Shown here piece after piece: positions 25,861 to 34,739 of a DNA stretch of 64,000 nt. A program made the position numbers and the translations under genes. How positions within the stretch are numbered: the first letter of the stretch is position 1; each line of letters opens with the position of its first letter. This DNA is from Longimicrobium terrae. Its GTDB lineage: Bacteria; Gemmatimonadota; Gemmatimonadetes; Longimicrobiales; Longimicrobiaceae. The DNA lies in NCBI RefSeq assembly GCF_014202995.1, contig NZ_JACHIA010000009.1:62001-126000 (forward strand), given 5' to 3'. The notes under the pieces were generated by a model. The model was not told where the DNA came from. It made no database searches and was given only the letters and a program-made list of their open reading frames with translations.

Positions 25861-25970
25861 GCCCGCCCTGTCCCGCCCTGTCCCGCCCTGTCCCGCCCTG
25901 TCCCGCCCTGTCCCGCCCTGTCCCGCCCTGTCCCGCCCTGTCCCGCCCTGTCCCGCCCCGTCCCGTCCCG
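25861..25970. repeat. 10-bp minisatellite, 11 units of TCCCGCCCTG
   Basis: Eight perfect TCCCGCCCTG units (25871-25950) are flanked by one degenerate unit before and two after (TCCCGCCCCG, TCCCGTCCCG). The array ends five bases from the stop codon of the shikimate kinase gene. Such an array is prone to slippage; it has no spacer variation, so it is not a CRISPR. Confidence 0.95.
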
Positions 25971-25974
25971 CCGC

Positions 25975-26607
25975 CTACGCCGACGGCGACCGCCGCCGTT
26001 CCCGCGGCTCGTTGGGGTCGTGCGGGGCGCGCTCATCGACGAGCGGAAACGGAATCAGCACCTCGCGCCGCGTGCGGATGATGGTCTCCAGCTCGAACGC
26101 GATCGCTTCCGGCGTGCGCCCCTCCGCCGGAATCGACACATCCGCCAGGCGGTACAGCGGGTCGCGCTCCGCCAGCATCCGCGCGATCATCGCGCGCGGA
26201 TCGGGGTGGCCGCGGAACGGGCGGTCGATCGTATCCGCGCGCAGGCGGCGCACGGTTTCATCCACCGACACGCGCAGCCAGGCCGAAAGCGTGGTCGCCC
26301 CCAGCACGTCCAGCTGCTCCGGGCGCAGAATCCATCCGCCCCCCGGCGCCAGCACCAGCCCGGGGCGCGCGGCCGCCTCGTCCGTCAGCGCGGCCTCCAT
26401 CCGCCGGAAGACGTCTTCGCCGTCGGTGGCGATGATCTCCTTGACGGTGCGCCCTTCCCGCTGTTCTATCTCCACGTCAAAATCCAGAAAACCCCACTCC
26501 AGCCGCCGCGCAAGCGCCTGCCCCACGGTGCTCTTGCCCGACGTCATGTATCCCAGCAGCACCACCCGCTCGATGACCAGCGCGGGGGGCAGTCCGGTTT
26601 CGCTCAC
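25975..26607 (-). CDS. aroK: Shikimate kinase
   Basis: A 210-residue shikimate kinase. The P-loop is GYMTSGKST (K25). LDFDVEIEQREGRTVKEI carries the shikimate-binding Asp (DFD), VFRRMEAALTDEA the Arg, and the substrate loop is LAPGGGWIL. RPFRG is the lid arginine. The enzyme phosphorylates shikimate in the chorismate pathway. The protein is longer than E. coli AroK because of a C-terminal extension of about 35 residues (RREVLIPFPLVDERAPHDP and a basic end). The start is GTG at 26607 with GGAG nine bases upstream. The gene is divergent from the topoisomerase gene, with 222 bases between them that presumably hold both promoters. Confidence 0.92.
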   Translation of the reverse strand: MSETGLPPALVIERVVLLGYMTSGKSTVGQALARRLEWGFLDFDVEIEQREGRTVKEIIATDGEDVFRRMEAALTDEAAARPGLVLAPGGGWILRPEQLDVLGATTLSAWLRVSVDETVRRLRADTIDRPFRGHPDPRAMIARMLAERDPLYRLADVSIPAEGRTPEAIAFELETIIRTRREVLIPFPLVDERAPHDPNEPRERRRSPSA

Positions 26608-26829
26608 GTCAACGCTCCGTCTCGGTTCACGGGGGATTCTTCGCCTGGACGGACGGGCAGATTGCGGGCCGCGCGCCGGACCTGCATGATGACCGAATAA
26701 AATCCGAACCGCAGGGCCGCCGCGGGGTATCTCCCGGCGTCCACGCTGGCGCTTTGCCGCGCGGGGACGCACGTTTCCACGCTCTTCCAATCCGACTCCG
26801 TCCGCCCGCACGGCGGCTGAAGGCAGCTG

Positions 26830-29800
26830 ATGGCCATCCTCACCCCCACGCAGCGCGACCGCATCGTTCCGCGGCTCATTGAAGACGAGATGCGCGAATC
26901 GTTCATCGACTATTCGATGAGCGTCATCGTGCAGCGCGCGCTTCCCGATGTGCGCGACGGACTGAAGCCGGTGCACCGCCGCATTCTCTTCGCCATGTCG
27001 GAGGCGGGGCTCATCCCCACGCGGCCGTACAAGAAGAGCGCGACGGTGGTGGGTGACGTGCTGGGCAAGTACCACCCGCACGGCGACGCGTCCGTGTACG
27101 ATTCGCTCGTGCGCATGGTGCAGGACTTCAGCCTGCGCTACCCGCTGGTGGACGGGCAGGGCAACTTCGGGTCGATCGACGGCGACGCGGCGGCGGCGTA
27201 CCGGTACACGGAGTCGCGGCTGTCCGCCGTGGCGATGGAGATGCTGGCGGACATCGACCGCGACACCGTCGACTTCGCCCCCAACTACGACGACCGGCTC
27301 ACGGAGCCGCGCGTGCTTCCCGCGCGCGTCCCCAACCTGCTCATCAACGGCAGCAGCGGCATCGCCGTGGGGATGAGCACCAACATGCCGCCGCACAACA
27401 TCGGCGAGGTGGTGCGGGCGGCGGTTCATCTTCTGGATCATCCGGACTGCACGCTGGATGACCTGATGGCGCACCTGCCGGGGCCGGACTTTCCCACCGG
27501 CGGGCTGATCGTGGGGACGCAGGGCATTCGCGACGCGTACGCCAAGGGGCGCGGCCGGGTGATCATGCGGGCGCGGATGTACAAGGAATCGCGGCGCAAC
27601 GGCAAGGAACAGCTGATTGTCACCGAAATTCCGTACGGCACCAACAAGTCGCGCATCATCGAGCAGATCGCCGAGCTCACGCGCAGCGGCAAGCTGGCCG
27701 ACATCAGCGACCTGCGCGACGAGAGCGACCGCGACGGCATCCGCATCGTCATCGAGCTCAAGCGCGGCTCGGACCCGGCCAAAGTCTACGCCGGGCTGCT
27801 GAAGTGGACGGCGCTGCAGACCACCTTCGGCGTCATCTCCCTGGCGCTGGACCGCGGCGTTCCGCGCGAGTTCACGCTGCTGGAGATCTTGGAGCGCTTT
27901 CGCGACCACCGCGTCCAGGTCGTCGTCCGCCGCTCGCGCTGGGAGCTGGAGCGCGCCCGCGACGAGGCGCATGTCCTTCAGGGCATCCTGGTGGCGCTGC
28001 GGCGCATCGACGAGGTGATCGCCATCATCCGCGGCTCGCGCAACCGCGAAACCGCCGCGCGCAAGCTGGAAAAGGAGCTGAAGCTTACGGAGCGCCAGTC
28101 CGAGGCGATCCTGAGCATGCGCCTTTCCCGCCTGACGCAGCTGGAATCGCGCGAGCTGCGCGACCGGCTGGCGGAGCTGGAGAGCCGCATCCGCGAACTG
28201 GATGCGCTGCTGGCGAGCCCGCAGGCGCAGGTGGCCGTCGTCCGCGCGGAGCTTCTGGAGATGCGCGAGCGCTTTGGCGACGCGCGGCGCACGACCATCT
28301 TCGAAAACGAAAAGGCCGTCCGCATCGAGGACATGCTCGCGGCGGAAGAAGTCGTCGTCACGCTGACGCGCGAGGGCTTCGTCAAGCAGATTCCCATGCC
28401 CGTCTACCAGCGCGCGGCGGGCACGGGGCGCGGGCTGATCGGCACGGAGTACGAGGCGGACTACCTTGAGCGCGTGCTGGTGGCGAGCACGGAGGACGCG
28501 CTGCTGGTGTTCTCGACGGACGGCCGGGCGTACTCGCTGGAGGTGCGCGATCTGCCGGAGCCGGAACTGCGCGCGCGCGGCAAGCGGCTGCACCAACTGC
28601 TGGACCTCGCGAAGAACGCGGACATCGCGGCGGTGCTGGTGGTGCGCGAGTTCAGCGCGGAGCGGACGGCGCTTTTCGCCACGGCCGGCGGAACGGTCAA
28701 GCGGACCACGCTGGACCAGTTCGGAAAGATCCGCGCGGGCGGCATCGAGGCCATCAGCCTGCGCGCGGGCGACCGGCTGCTGTCCGTGGCGCTGACGGAC
28801 GGGGAGATGGAAGTGGTGCTCACCGGCCGCGGCGGGCGCGCCATCCGCTTTGGCGAGGGCGACGTGCCGCTGATGGGCCGGGCCACGCAGGGTGTGCGCG
28901 GGATGAAGCTGGACGCGCGCGAAACGCTCGCGGGTATGGCGGCGGGAAAGCCCGGGCTGGCGCTGGGCATCATTACCGTGCGCGGGCAGGGGAAGCGCTT
29001 CGCGATGGATGAACTGCCGCTGCAGAAGCGCGACGGCAAGGGCGTGGTGATTTCGGCCACCGGCAAGGAGTTCGGCGAGGTGGTGGCGATGCTGCCGCTG
29101 TCCGGCGACCTGAACGCGGTGATGGCCGCCGGGCCGCCGCGGCGCGTTCGCCGTGACGCGGTTCCGCTGCTGCCGCGCGACGCCGGCCCGGAATCCGTGC
29201 TGGAGCTGGCACGGAGCGAAAAGATCGTCCTCGTGACGCCGCTGGCCGAGCGCGACGCCGACGTCCCCGGCTCGCCCGACGACATTCCGCCGCCGCCCGA
29301 CGCGCCGGAACGCGGGCCCGACACGTCCATGGACAGCGCGGACGGCGACCTTCCCGGCGACCTGATCGCCGACGCCGCCGAAAGCGGTTCCGCGGCGATC
29401 AACCCCGGCTCCTCTGCCGACACGGACGCGCAATCGGGTGATGATTCGCAGCCGGACGCCGCTGCCGCGCAGGGGGACGATGAGGTGCGTTCGGATGATG
29501 GCGATTCGCTGGCGGACAGTGATGCTTCGTGGATCGAGGGCGCCGACGCTGATAATCGGGAGCCGCTGCTGATCGCCGAGGACGCGCCTGACCTGCTCGC
29601 CGATCTCGCCGCGACTCCGCCGGGAGATGCCGCCGATGTACCCGCGTCCGGCGCGACGACTCCCTCGCGGCGCTCCAAATCCCGCTCCGCGGCTGCCTCG
29701 TCCGAGGCGGCCGGCGCGGGCAAGGCGACGGCCGATCCGGCGCCGCTGGCCGTGGAGGCCGAGCTGTTTCCGGGCGAGATGCCCGTGCCGGAGGACGAGA

Positions 29801-30660
29801 TGATCATCGAGGAGCCGATCGCGCCTCCGCTGAGCCGCAGACGAAAGAACACGCGCGACGCGATCAACGCGGCAGATGTCGCTCCCGAGGCGACAAGCGA
29901 GCCCGTGCCTGCGCCCGAACCCGCCTCCACGTCCGCTCCCGTGGACGCAGGCGTAGCGCCCACCCCTGCCCCGCGACGCGCCCGCAAGGCGCCCGCGCAG
30001 GAACCGGCTGCGGCGCAGGAGCCTGCAGCCGCACCGGAGCCGCCTAACGCACCGGCCGCCGCGCCCGATTCGGCGCCCGCACGCGCACGGACGAAAGCGC
30101 AGAAGTCGGGCGCCGATTCTGATCCGGATGCCACCACGCAGCCGGCGTCCGTGGCTGCACCCAAGGGCCGCGCCGGATCCAAAGCAGCGGCACCGGAGCC
30201 AGCCCCAGAACCGGCCCCCACGCCGGAGCCCGCCGTCGCGCCCAAGGCTCGCGGCCGGTCCAAGGCCGCCGCCGCGCAGGAGCCCGCGCCCGAGCCGACG
30301 CCCCCCGCTGCGCCCGAACCGGCGCAGGCGGCAGGGGCGGAGGCGCCCGCCATCGCCGAAGCGCCCGCCACCGCGCCGAAGAAACGCGGCCGGGCCAAGG
30401 CCGCGGAGCCGGAACCCGTGCTCCCGATTGCGGAGCCGCCCGCGCCCGAGCCGCCGTCCGCCGCCGCGCCCAAGCGCGGAAAGCGGACGAGGCCCGCGCC
30501 GGAAGCCGATCCCGGCCCGCCGGAGCCGGAAACGCTCGCTCCGTCCGCACCGCGAGGCCGCGCCAAGCCGTCCGCCGAGCCCGCGCCGGACGCCGATCCG
30601 CCCGCGACAGGCGGCAAGCGTGGCAAGAAGACCGCGGCCGAACTGGACCTGTTCGGCTGA
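26830..30660 (+). CDS. gyrA: Type IIA topoisomerase subunit A (DNA gyrase A) with long C-terminal tail
   Basis: A 1276-residue protein, about 400 longer than usual GyrA. The cleavage core is intact: [24 protein letters not shown] and the catalytic Tyr126 in AYRYTESRL. In the QRDR, Ala87 stands at the E. coli Ser83 position and Asp91 at Asp87. A beta-pinwheel follows (about 505-800; e.g. [32 protein letters not shown]). Where GyrA has the box QRRGGKG, this protein reads QRAAGTGRG (527-535), so gyrase versus topoisomerase IV identity is open. Residues from about 801 on form an acidic, then Pro/Ala/Glu-rich tail. The tail has spaced basic modules ([32 protein letters not shown]) and ends ELDLFG. 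The ATG at 26830 is the family start. No gyrB is adjacent. Confidence 0.88.
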   Translation: MAILTPTQRDRIVPRLIEDEMRESFIDYSMSVIVQRALPDVRDGLKPVHRRILFAMSEAGLIPTRPYKKSATVVGDVLGKYHPHGDASVYDSLVRMVQDFSLRYPLVDGQGNFGSIDGDAAAAYRYTESRLSAVAMEMLADIDRDTVDFAPNYDDRLTEPRVLPARVPNLLINGSSGIAVGMSTNMPPHNIGEVVRAAVHLLDHPDCTLDDLMAHLPGPDFPTGGLIVGTQGIRDAYAKGRGRVIMRARMYKESRRNGKEQLIVTEIPYGTNKSRIIEQIAELTRSGKLADISDLRDESDRDGIRIVIELKRGSDPAKVYAGLLKWTALQTTFGVISLALDRGVPREFTLLEILERFRDHRVQVVVRRSRWELERARDEAHVLQGILVALRRIDEVIAIIRGSRNRETAARKLEKELKLTERQSEAILSMRLSRLTQLESRELRDRLAELESRIRELDALLASPQAQVAVVRAELLEMRERFGDARRTTIFENEKAVRIEDMLAAEEVVVTLTREGFVKQIPMPVYQRAAGTGRGLIGTEYEADYLERVLVASTEDALLVFSTDGRAYSLEVRDLPEPELRARGKRLHQLLDLAKNADIAAVLVVREFSAERTALFATAGGTVKRTTLDQFGKIRAGGIEAISLRAGDRLLSVALTDGEMEVVLTGRGGRAIRFGEGDVPLMGRATQGVRGMKLDARETLAGMAAGKPGLALGIITVRGQGKRFAMDELPLQKRDGKGVVISATGKEFGEVVAMLPLSGDLNAVMAAGPPRRVRRDAVPLLPRDAGPESVLELARSEKIVLVTPLAERDADVPGSPDDIPPPPDAPERGPDTSMDSADGDLPGDLIADAAESGSAAINPGSSADTDAQSGDDSQPDAAAAQGDDEVRSDDGDSLADSDASWIEGADADNREPLLIAEDAPDLLADLAATPPGDAADVPASGATTPSRRSKSRSAAASSEAAGAGKATADPAPLAVEAELFPGEMPVPEDEMIIEEPIAPPLSRRRKNTRDAINAADVAPEATSEPVPAPEPASTSAPVDAGVAPTPAPRRARKAPAQEPAAAQEPAAAPEPPNAPAAAPDSAPARARTKAQKSGADSDPDATTQPASVAAPKGRAGSKAAAPEPAPEPAPTPEPAVAPKARGRSKAAAAQEPAPEPTPPAAPEPAQAAGAEAPAIAEAPATAPKKRGRAKAAEPEPVLPIAEPPAPEPPSAAAPKRGKRTRPAPEADPGPPEPETLAPSAPRGRAKPSAEPAPDADPPATGGKRGKKTAAELDLFG

Positions 30661-30762
30661 TCCACCGTACGCCGCGGACGACTCCCGCAATCGGCTGCGC
30701 CAACCAGCTGGGCGCGCCGCCGCGGCGACGGCCGTTGCCATCGCACCACCTGCCCCGCATCA

Positions 30763-32607
30763 ATGCCGACGCTGAACGAACTTCAGGCCGCGCTCAGCCA
30801 CGCGCAGGGCGCGGCCGCCGCACTCGCTTCGCGAGCCGGGCAGACACTTCCGCTTCTGCTGGACCCGGATGAGCGCGTCATTCATCTGTTGAAAGGGGCG
30901 ACGGATGAAGGCGAAGGCGTTCTCGTGGCCTCGCACCGGCGGCTGACGCTCGTCCGGATTCTCCTGAACCAGCAGCCCGCGCGCACTCTGATCGAGTACG
31001 CGCGGGTCACTTCCATCACCGTCCAGTCCGGCCTGTTCAGCACCCGCCTGAACGTGGCGCTGAACGGGGGCGAGTCGTTCGTGCTGCGCAGCGTGAACCG
31101 CGGTTTCGCGGGCAACTTCGTGGAGATCGTGACCGCGTTCCGGCGGAACCTGGCCGCCAGCCGGACTCGCGAAGCCGCCCCCGCCACCGTGTCGTCTCCG
31201 CCGCCTGCCCCGGGCGTACCAGACCGCCGCCCACCCGCGCTGGAGCCCAACGCCGTCGCCGAAGCAATGGGCGAACTCGTGGGAGGATACAGCTCTGCCC
31301 CCGAAGCGGCCCGCACGCTTCCGCCGCAGCACATGGGTTTTGAAGCCCTCAAGCATTTGCTCGCCTTTCTATGGCTTCTGGCCGGGACGGACGAGGTTTC
31401 CGAGGACGAGATGCGGGCGATCAGAGCCGTGTTTCACACCTTCATGGAGGAAGCGGAGGGCTCTGACCCGGATATCCTGCGGGGATTGCTGAGCCACTGG
31501 GCCGCGGAGGCCGGGGGCGACGACGTGAACGCGTGGGCCGTGCGCACGCCGGAGTACGTGGAGAGTGTGGCGCGCGCGGACCGCGCCTCGGGAAATTCCA
31601 CGGCCCGCCAGTGGGTGCACCGGATGGAGCAGTTCGGGCTTGCGGTTATTTCCATCGACGAGCGCTCGGAGGCCGAACTCGCGCTGCTGACCCGCCACAT
31701 CTCTCACCTCCGCGGCGTGCTGGACGGCGCCGGCGTGAGTCCCGCGCCAACTATCACAGGCTCGTCCGCGCAGGGCCCCGGTGCTGGAAGCGAGACGCAG
31801 GCGACGCTGGATGAACTGCTGGCGCGGCTGCACCGACTGGTGGGGCTGGACGAGGTCAAGCACGAGGTGCAGACGCTGGCCAACCTGGTCCGCGTCCGGC
31901 AGATGCGGCTGGAGCACGGGCTCCCTGCCCCGCCGCTCTCGCTGCACATGGTGTTCAGCGGCAACCCGGGAACGGGCAAGACCACCGTCGCGCGGCTGCT
32001 GGCGGACATCTTCCGCGCGCTGGGTGTGCTCTCCACCGGCACGCTCGTGGAAGTGGATCGCGCCGGACTCGTGGCCGGGTACTTGGGGCAGACCGCGCTC
32101 AAGACGCGCGCGGCGGTGCAGAGCGCGCTCGGCGGAATGCTCTTCATCGACGAAGCCTACGCCCTGGCCGGATCGGACCACGACTCCTTCGGCCGCGAGG
32201 CGGTGGACACGCTGCTGAAGGAGATGGAAGACCATCGCGACCAGCTGGTGGTGGTGGTCGCGGGATATACAGAGCCCATGCGCCGGTTTCTGCGCAGCAA
32301 TCCCGGCCTGCAGTCGCGCTTCAACCGGTTCGTCGAGTTTCCGGATTATTCCCCGGACGATCTTGCGCTCATCTTCTTTCGCATGGCCGAGGAGAACGGC
32401 TATGCCCTCACCCCGGCAGCCAGGGCGAAGGGCGTCCGGAGCGCAGCCGGCCTGCACGCGGCGCGCGGGCCCGATTTCGCCAACGCGCGCGCGGTGCGGA
32501 ATCTGTTCGAGCGGGCGCTGGCGCGGCACGCCAACCGTGTCGCCGTGATCCCCGCGCCCACCGCCGCCGACCTTGCCACGCTCGAGGCCGAGGACCTGGA
32601 CGAGTAG
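30763..32607 (+). CDS. CbxX/CfqX-type AAA+ ATPase with PH-like and TerB-like domains
   Basis: A 614-residue three-part protein. Residues about 40-130 look like a bacterial PH domain ([20 protein letters not shown] ... [20 protein letters not shown]). Residues about 190-325 form a helical region of tellurite-resistance TerB type ([20 protein letters not shown]). The C-terminal AAA+ module resembles CbxX/CfqX and Spo[22 protein letters not shown], Walker A GNPGTGKT (400-407), Walker [11 protein letters not shown] (459-468), sensor [14 protein letters not shown] and the arginine finger region [17 protein letters not shown]. This AAA clade remodels protein assemblies, including Rubisco. Its target here is unknown. 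It starts 102 bases after the topoisomerase gene on the same strand. ATG at 30763. Confidence 0.82.
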   Translation: MPTLNELQAALSHAQGAAAALASRAGQTLPLLLDPDERVIHLLKGATDEGEGVLVASHRRLTLVRILLNQQPARTLIEYARVTSITVQSGLFSTRLNVALNGGESFVLRSVNRGFAGNFVEIVTAFRRNLAASRTREAAPATVSSPPPAPGVPDRRPPALEPNAVAEAMGELVGGYSSAPEAARTLPPQHMGFEALKHLLAFLWLLAGTDEVSEDEMRAIRAVFHTFMEEAEGSDPDILRGLLSHWAAEAGGDDVNAWAVRTPEYVESVARADRASGNSTARQWVHRMEQFGLAVISIDERSEAELALLTRHISHLRGVLDGAGVSPAPTITGSSAQGPGAGSETQATLDELLARLHRLVGLDEVKHEVQTLANLVRVRQMRLEHGLPAPPLSLHMVFSGNPGTGKTTVARLLADIFRALGVLSTGTLVEVDRAGLVAGYLGQTALKTRAAVQSALGGMLFIDEAYALAGSDHDSFGREAVDTLLKEMEDHRDQLVVVVAGYTEPMRRFLRSNPGLQSRFNRFVEFPDYSPDDLALIFFRMAEENGYALTPAARAKGVRSAAGLHAARGPDFANARAVRNLFERALARHANRVAVIPAPTAADLATLEAEDLDE

Positions 32608-32678
32608 GGCGCGCAGGGTGCCGCAAGTCCCTTCAGGGTGGTAGATTGGCCCGCATCAGAACCACCATCGGAGCACGG

Positions 32679-32786
32679 ATGTACAGCACCCTTCCCGACG
32701 CCGTCGCCACCGCCGCGGCCGACGCCGAAAGCCTGCGTTCCGCCGGCCACGAACTCATCGACCGGATGGCCGACTACCTCGGCTGA
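32679..32786 (+). pseudogene. Truncated 5' copy of the PLP decarboxylase gene
   Basis: Thirty-five codons, MYSTLPDAVATAAADAESLR and on, match the first codons of the decarboxylase gene at 34740 and then stop at TGA. The upstream 63 bases (from 32616: GGGTGCCGCAAGTCC ... GGTAGATTGGCCCGCATCA) are also duplicated. Differences are few and mostly at third codon positions, with one Glu/Ala change, which suggests that a full paralogue existed before most of it was lost. The remaining peptide has no catalytic residue, so I treat it as a remnant. Confidence 0.85.
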
Positions 32787-33366
32787 GCGCGGTCTAGTGC
32801 TGACGCGGGGTTCGTGCGGGGGCGAGCCTCGGTGGGGCGACTGAAGTCGCGGCAACAACGGCGCGAAGTCCGCCTGCGCGGACTGTGGCGGCAAGTGCCG
32901 GTCAAACCCCGGAACGTGGTGCGCCCGCCATCCAGGAGCGAATGAGTTCGCCGCTGGACCAGCACGAAGTCCGCCTTCGCGGACTGGGTAGGCGGCTCTG
33001 GAGCGCGCGGCATGCTCCGAGATGGCCGCCAAGTCGGTTGAAGCCCCGAACGTGGACGCGACAGCGGCCACGTGTCGGGGCTTACCGCTTTCTGAGCGGC
33101 GGATTCATCCGCTCAACGGCGCCCGCGGCCCGCGCCACTGGATCTATCCCACTGGATCTATCCCACTGGATCCAACCCACGGAATCCAACCCACGGAATC
33201 CAGCCCACGGGATCTATCCCCCGCCATTCATGGTTGCCAGGCGTCCGCGGCTGTTCGATCCGGTCTTCGGCATCCGCGTACGATGATCCGCGTCAGAGGA
33301 GTCCGCGCTGCCGCATTCCATGGGTGCACCCATCATCAACGCTCCGCCATCGCCACCCGAGGGACC
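32787..33366. repeat. Spacer with four composite-repeat pieces and a short tandem array
   Basis: No gene is supported. Hairpin-family pieces lie at 32835-32886 (CGACTGAAGTCGCGGCAACA ... CCGCCTGCGCGGACT), 32929-32985 (CATCCAGGAGCGAATGAGTT ... GTCCGCCTTCGCGGACT) and 33039-33118 (GAAGCCCCGAACGTGGACGC ... TGAGCGGCGGATTCATCCGC). An array of CCCACTGGATCTAT/CCCACGGAATCCA units follows at about 33137-33222. It was probably assembled around the duplication that left the truncated decarboxylase copy. Confidence 0.7.
33137..33222. repeat. Short tandem array of CCCACTGGATCTAT/CCCACGGAATCCA units
   Basis: About six 13-15-base units in a row, grading from CCACTGGATCTATC to CCCACGGAATCCAA and back to CCCACGGGATCTATC. 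It lies within the repeat spacer upstream of the lipoprotein gene. Confidence 0.75.
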
Positions 33367-34287
33367 ATGGCCGCCCGGTTTGCGCGGATCTTCCTGCTCC
33401 TCCCCGCCCTCCTCTGCACCGGCTGCGGCGACGACCGGCCGCGCGATCTGGAGGGGCGGTGGGAGGTGCGCATGCAGCTCACCGAGAACTGGTACAAGCG
33501 ACGCCAGCCGCTCACCGGCACGATCATGGGAGAGATCGTGTTCAGCCGCGATCTTCCCCGTCTGTTCGAGTGGAATCTTCCGCGCGGAGAGATGCCGCCA
33601 TACGAGTCTGGCTGCGCGTTCCTGCCCGAAGAACTCTTTGCGGGAGAGCCGGCTAACCCGCTGCGTTCGTCGCCCAACGCAGCCAGGGACTGTGACGTGA
33701 GCATCGGCTACCGGACCGCCGATATGGTCCAGGTCGGGCTGCACGTAGGCTATGTGGACGCGGAAACGTGGTTCACGGGCTTCCGTCACGGCGACACGAT
33801 TACCGGCACCTGGATCGGTGGATCTGAATCGCTGGACCAGGGCGGACGAGGGACTTTCGTCATGCGGAGAACGGGCGCCGCGTCGGCCCGCTTCTACGAG
33901 CTTCAGCGCGACGCGCGTAGCCGGCATCGGGTTCTGACGATTATCGACTGGATCGACTGGTTCTTTTCGCTTCGGCGCGAGGCTCGCCGTCCGCTGGTCG
34001 CCGTGCTCGCGGCCGGCGCGGTGCTGACGTTTGCTGCCGCGTGGCTGGCGGGAAACGGCGCACGGCGGCGCTCGGCGGCCTCGCTGGTGATGGGGGCGGC
34101 CTGCACGGCCGAATGGCTCTGCTACGAACAGGGACCAAGCGCTCTCCGCCTGGCCACAGCGGACTTCGCGGGTCGCACGATCCACTGGCTGCCCGTGCTG
34201 GCGCTTCTCGGGACGATGATCCTGATCCTGGTGCTCACCGGATTGGCACTGCGATCGATCCGCCGTTCCGCGCTCCTCAACCCGTAG
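33367..34287 (+). CDS. Hypothetical lipoprotein with C-terminal membrane helices (306 aa)
   Basis: I do not recognise the family. The N-terminus is a lipoprotein signal ending LLCTGC (Cys19). A beta-rich exported domain follows (LEGRWEVRMQLTENWYKRR, GTIMGEIVFSRDLPRLFEW, DTITGTWIGGSESLDQGGRG). Its alternation of lipocalin-like strands suggests a ligand-binding barrel. The last third carries three hydrophobic spans: PLVAVLAAGAVLTFAAAWLA, SAASLVMGAACTAEWLCY and WLPVLALLGTMILILVLTGL. A lipoprotein anchor plus C-terminal helices would hold both ends in the inner membrane. ATG at 33367 gives the complete signal. The gene lies between two direct copies of the decarboxylase 5' region and may have arrived with that rearrangement. 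Confidence 0.65.
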   Translation: MAARFARIFLLLPALLCTGCGDDRPRDLEGRWEVRMQLTENWYKRRQPLTGTIMGEIVFSRDLPRLFEWNLPRGEMPPYESGCAFLPEELFAGEPANPLRSSPNAARDCDVSIGYRTADMVQVGLHVGYVDAETWFTGFRHGDTITGTWIGGSESLDQGGRGTFVMRRTGAASARFYELQRDARSRHRVLTIIDWIDWFFSLRREARRPLVAVLAAGAVLTFAAAWLAGNGARRRSAASLVMGAACTAEWLCYEQGPSALRLATADFAGRTIHWLPVLALLGTMILILVLTGLALRSIRRSALLNP

Positions 34288-34323
34288 CCGAAGCCGGCCA
34301 ACACATCCATCCAGCCATTCCGC

Positions 34324-34611
34324 ATGAACAGCGAATCAGAGCTTCCTGATCTGGACGACACTGACGACGATGCCGTGGAGGCCATCGAGACACGGCAGCA
34401 GTTTGCGGAATTCGTACGCCGGTTGTCGAACGAGATCCGCAATCATCCGGGCTCGTGGGAAAACTCGACGCTCGCCGATTTCCTGGAAGCCGCCGCGGCC
34501 TGGTCAGATGACATGGATGGATTGTACGCGAACCAGAACCGCGCAAATCCCGATGTGCCGGAGTGGCGGATGTTCGCCATGATCCTTTCGGCCGCGCGCA
34601 TCTACGAGTAA
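34324..34611 (+). CDS. DUF7660-like small acidic protein (95 aa)
   Basis: A 95-residue acidic cytoplasmic protein. The pattern QFAEFVRRLSNEI ... WENSTLADFLEAAAAW ... WRMFAMILSAARIYE matches what I know as the DUF7660 family: a short helical domain with conserved Trp-Glu-Asn and a terminal Ala-Ala-x-x-Tyr-Glu. Function is unknown; relatives are often found near toxin-immunity or mobile regions, which is only a loose hint here. ATG at 34324 follows the lipoprotein gene by 36 bases on the same strand, so the two may be co-transcribed. Confidence 0.7.
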   Translation: MNSESELPDLDDTDDDAVEAIETRQQFAEFVRRLSNEIRNHPGSWENSTLADFLEAAAAWSDDMDGLYANQNRANPDVPEWRMFAMILSAARIYE

Positions 34612-34739
34612 CGCGTGACGGCGTGATTCGGGGTGCAGAATCCGGAATACAGCCCGGTCTGCACCGCGCCCGTCCGGGGTGCCGCAAGTCCGTTCCGGGT
34701 GGTAGATTGGCCCGCATCAAAACTACCATCGGAGCACGG

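Noticed and set aside
25861-25970. Possible CRISPR array
   Set aside because: Units are contiguous 10-mers without spacers and no cas genes are present; it is a minisatellite.
27079-27105. Acquired quinolone-resistance mutation in GyrA
   Set aside because: Ala at this site is a normal state in some lineages; without relatives to compare it cannot be called acquired.
25975-30741. A 1588-codon open frame on the minus strand across the topoisomerase gene
   Set aside because: Only its last 210 codons are a real protein (shikimate kinase). The rest is antisense to a well-conserved topoisomerase and is Arg/Gly-rich GC by-product.
32679-32786. A real 35-residue peptide gene
   Set aside because: It is an exact 5' match to the decarboxylase gene including upstream bases and stops abruptly; a remnant of duplication explains it better.
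32787-34676. Genomic island or prophage between decarboxylase copies
   Set aside because: No integrase, transposase, tRNA or att-like ends are visible and base composition matches the flanks; only the direct repeat suggests rearrangement.
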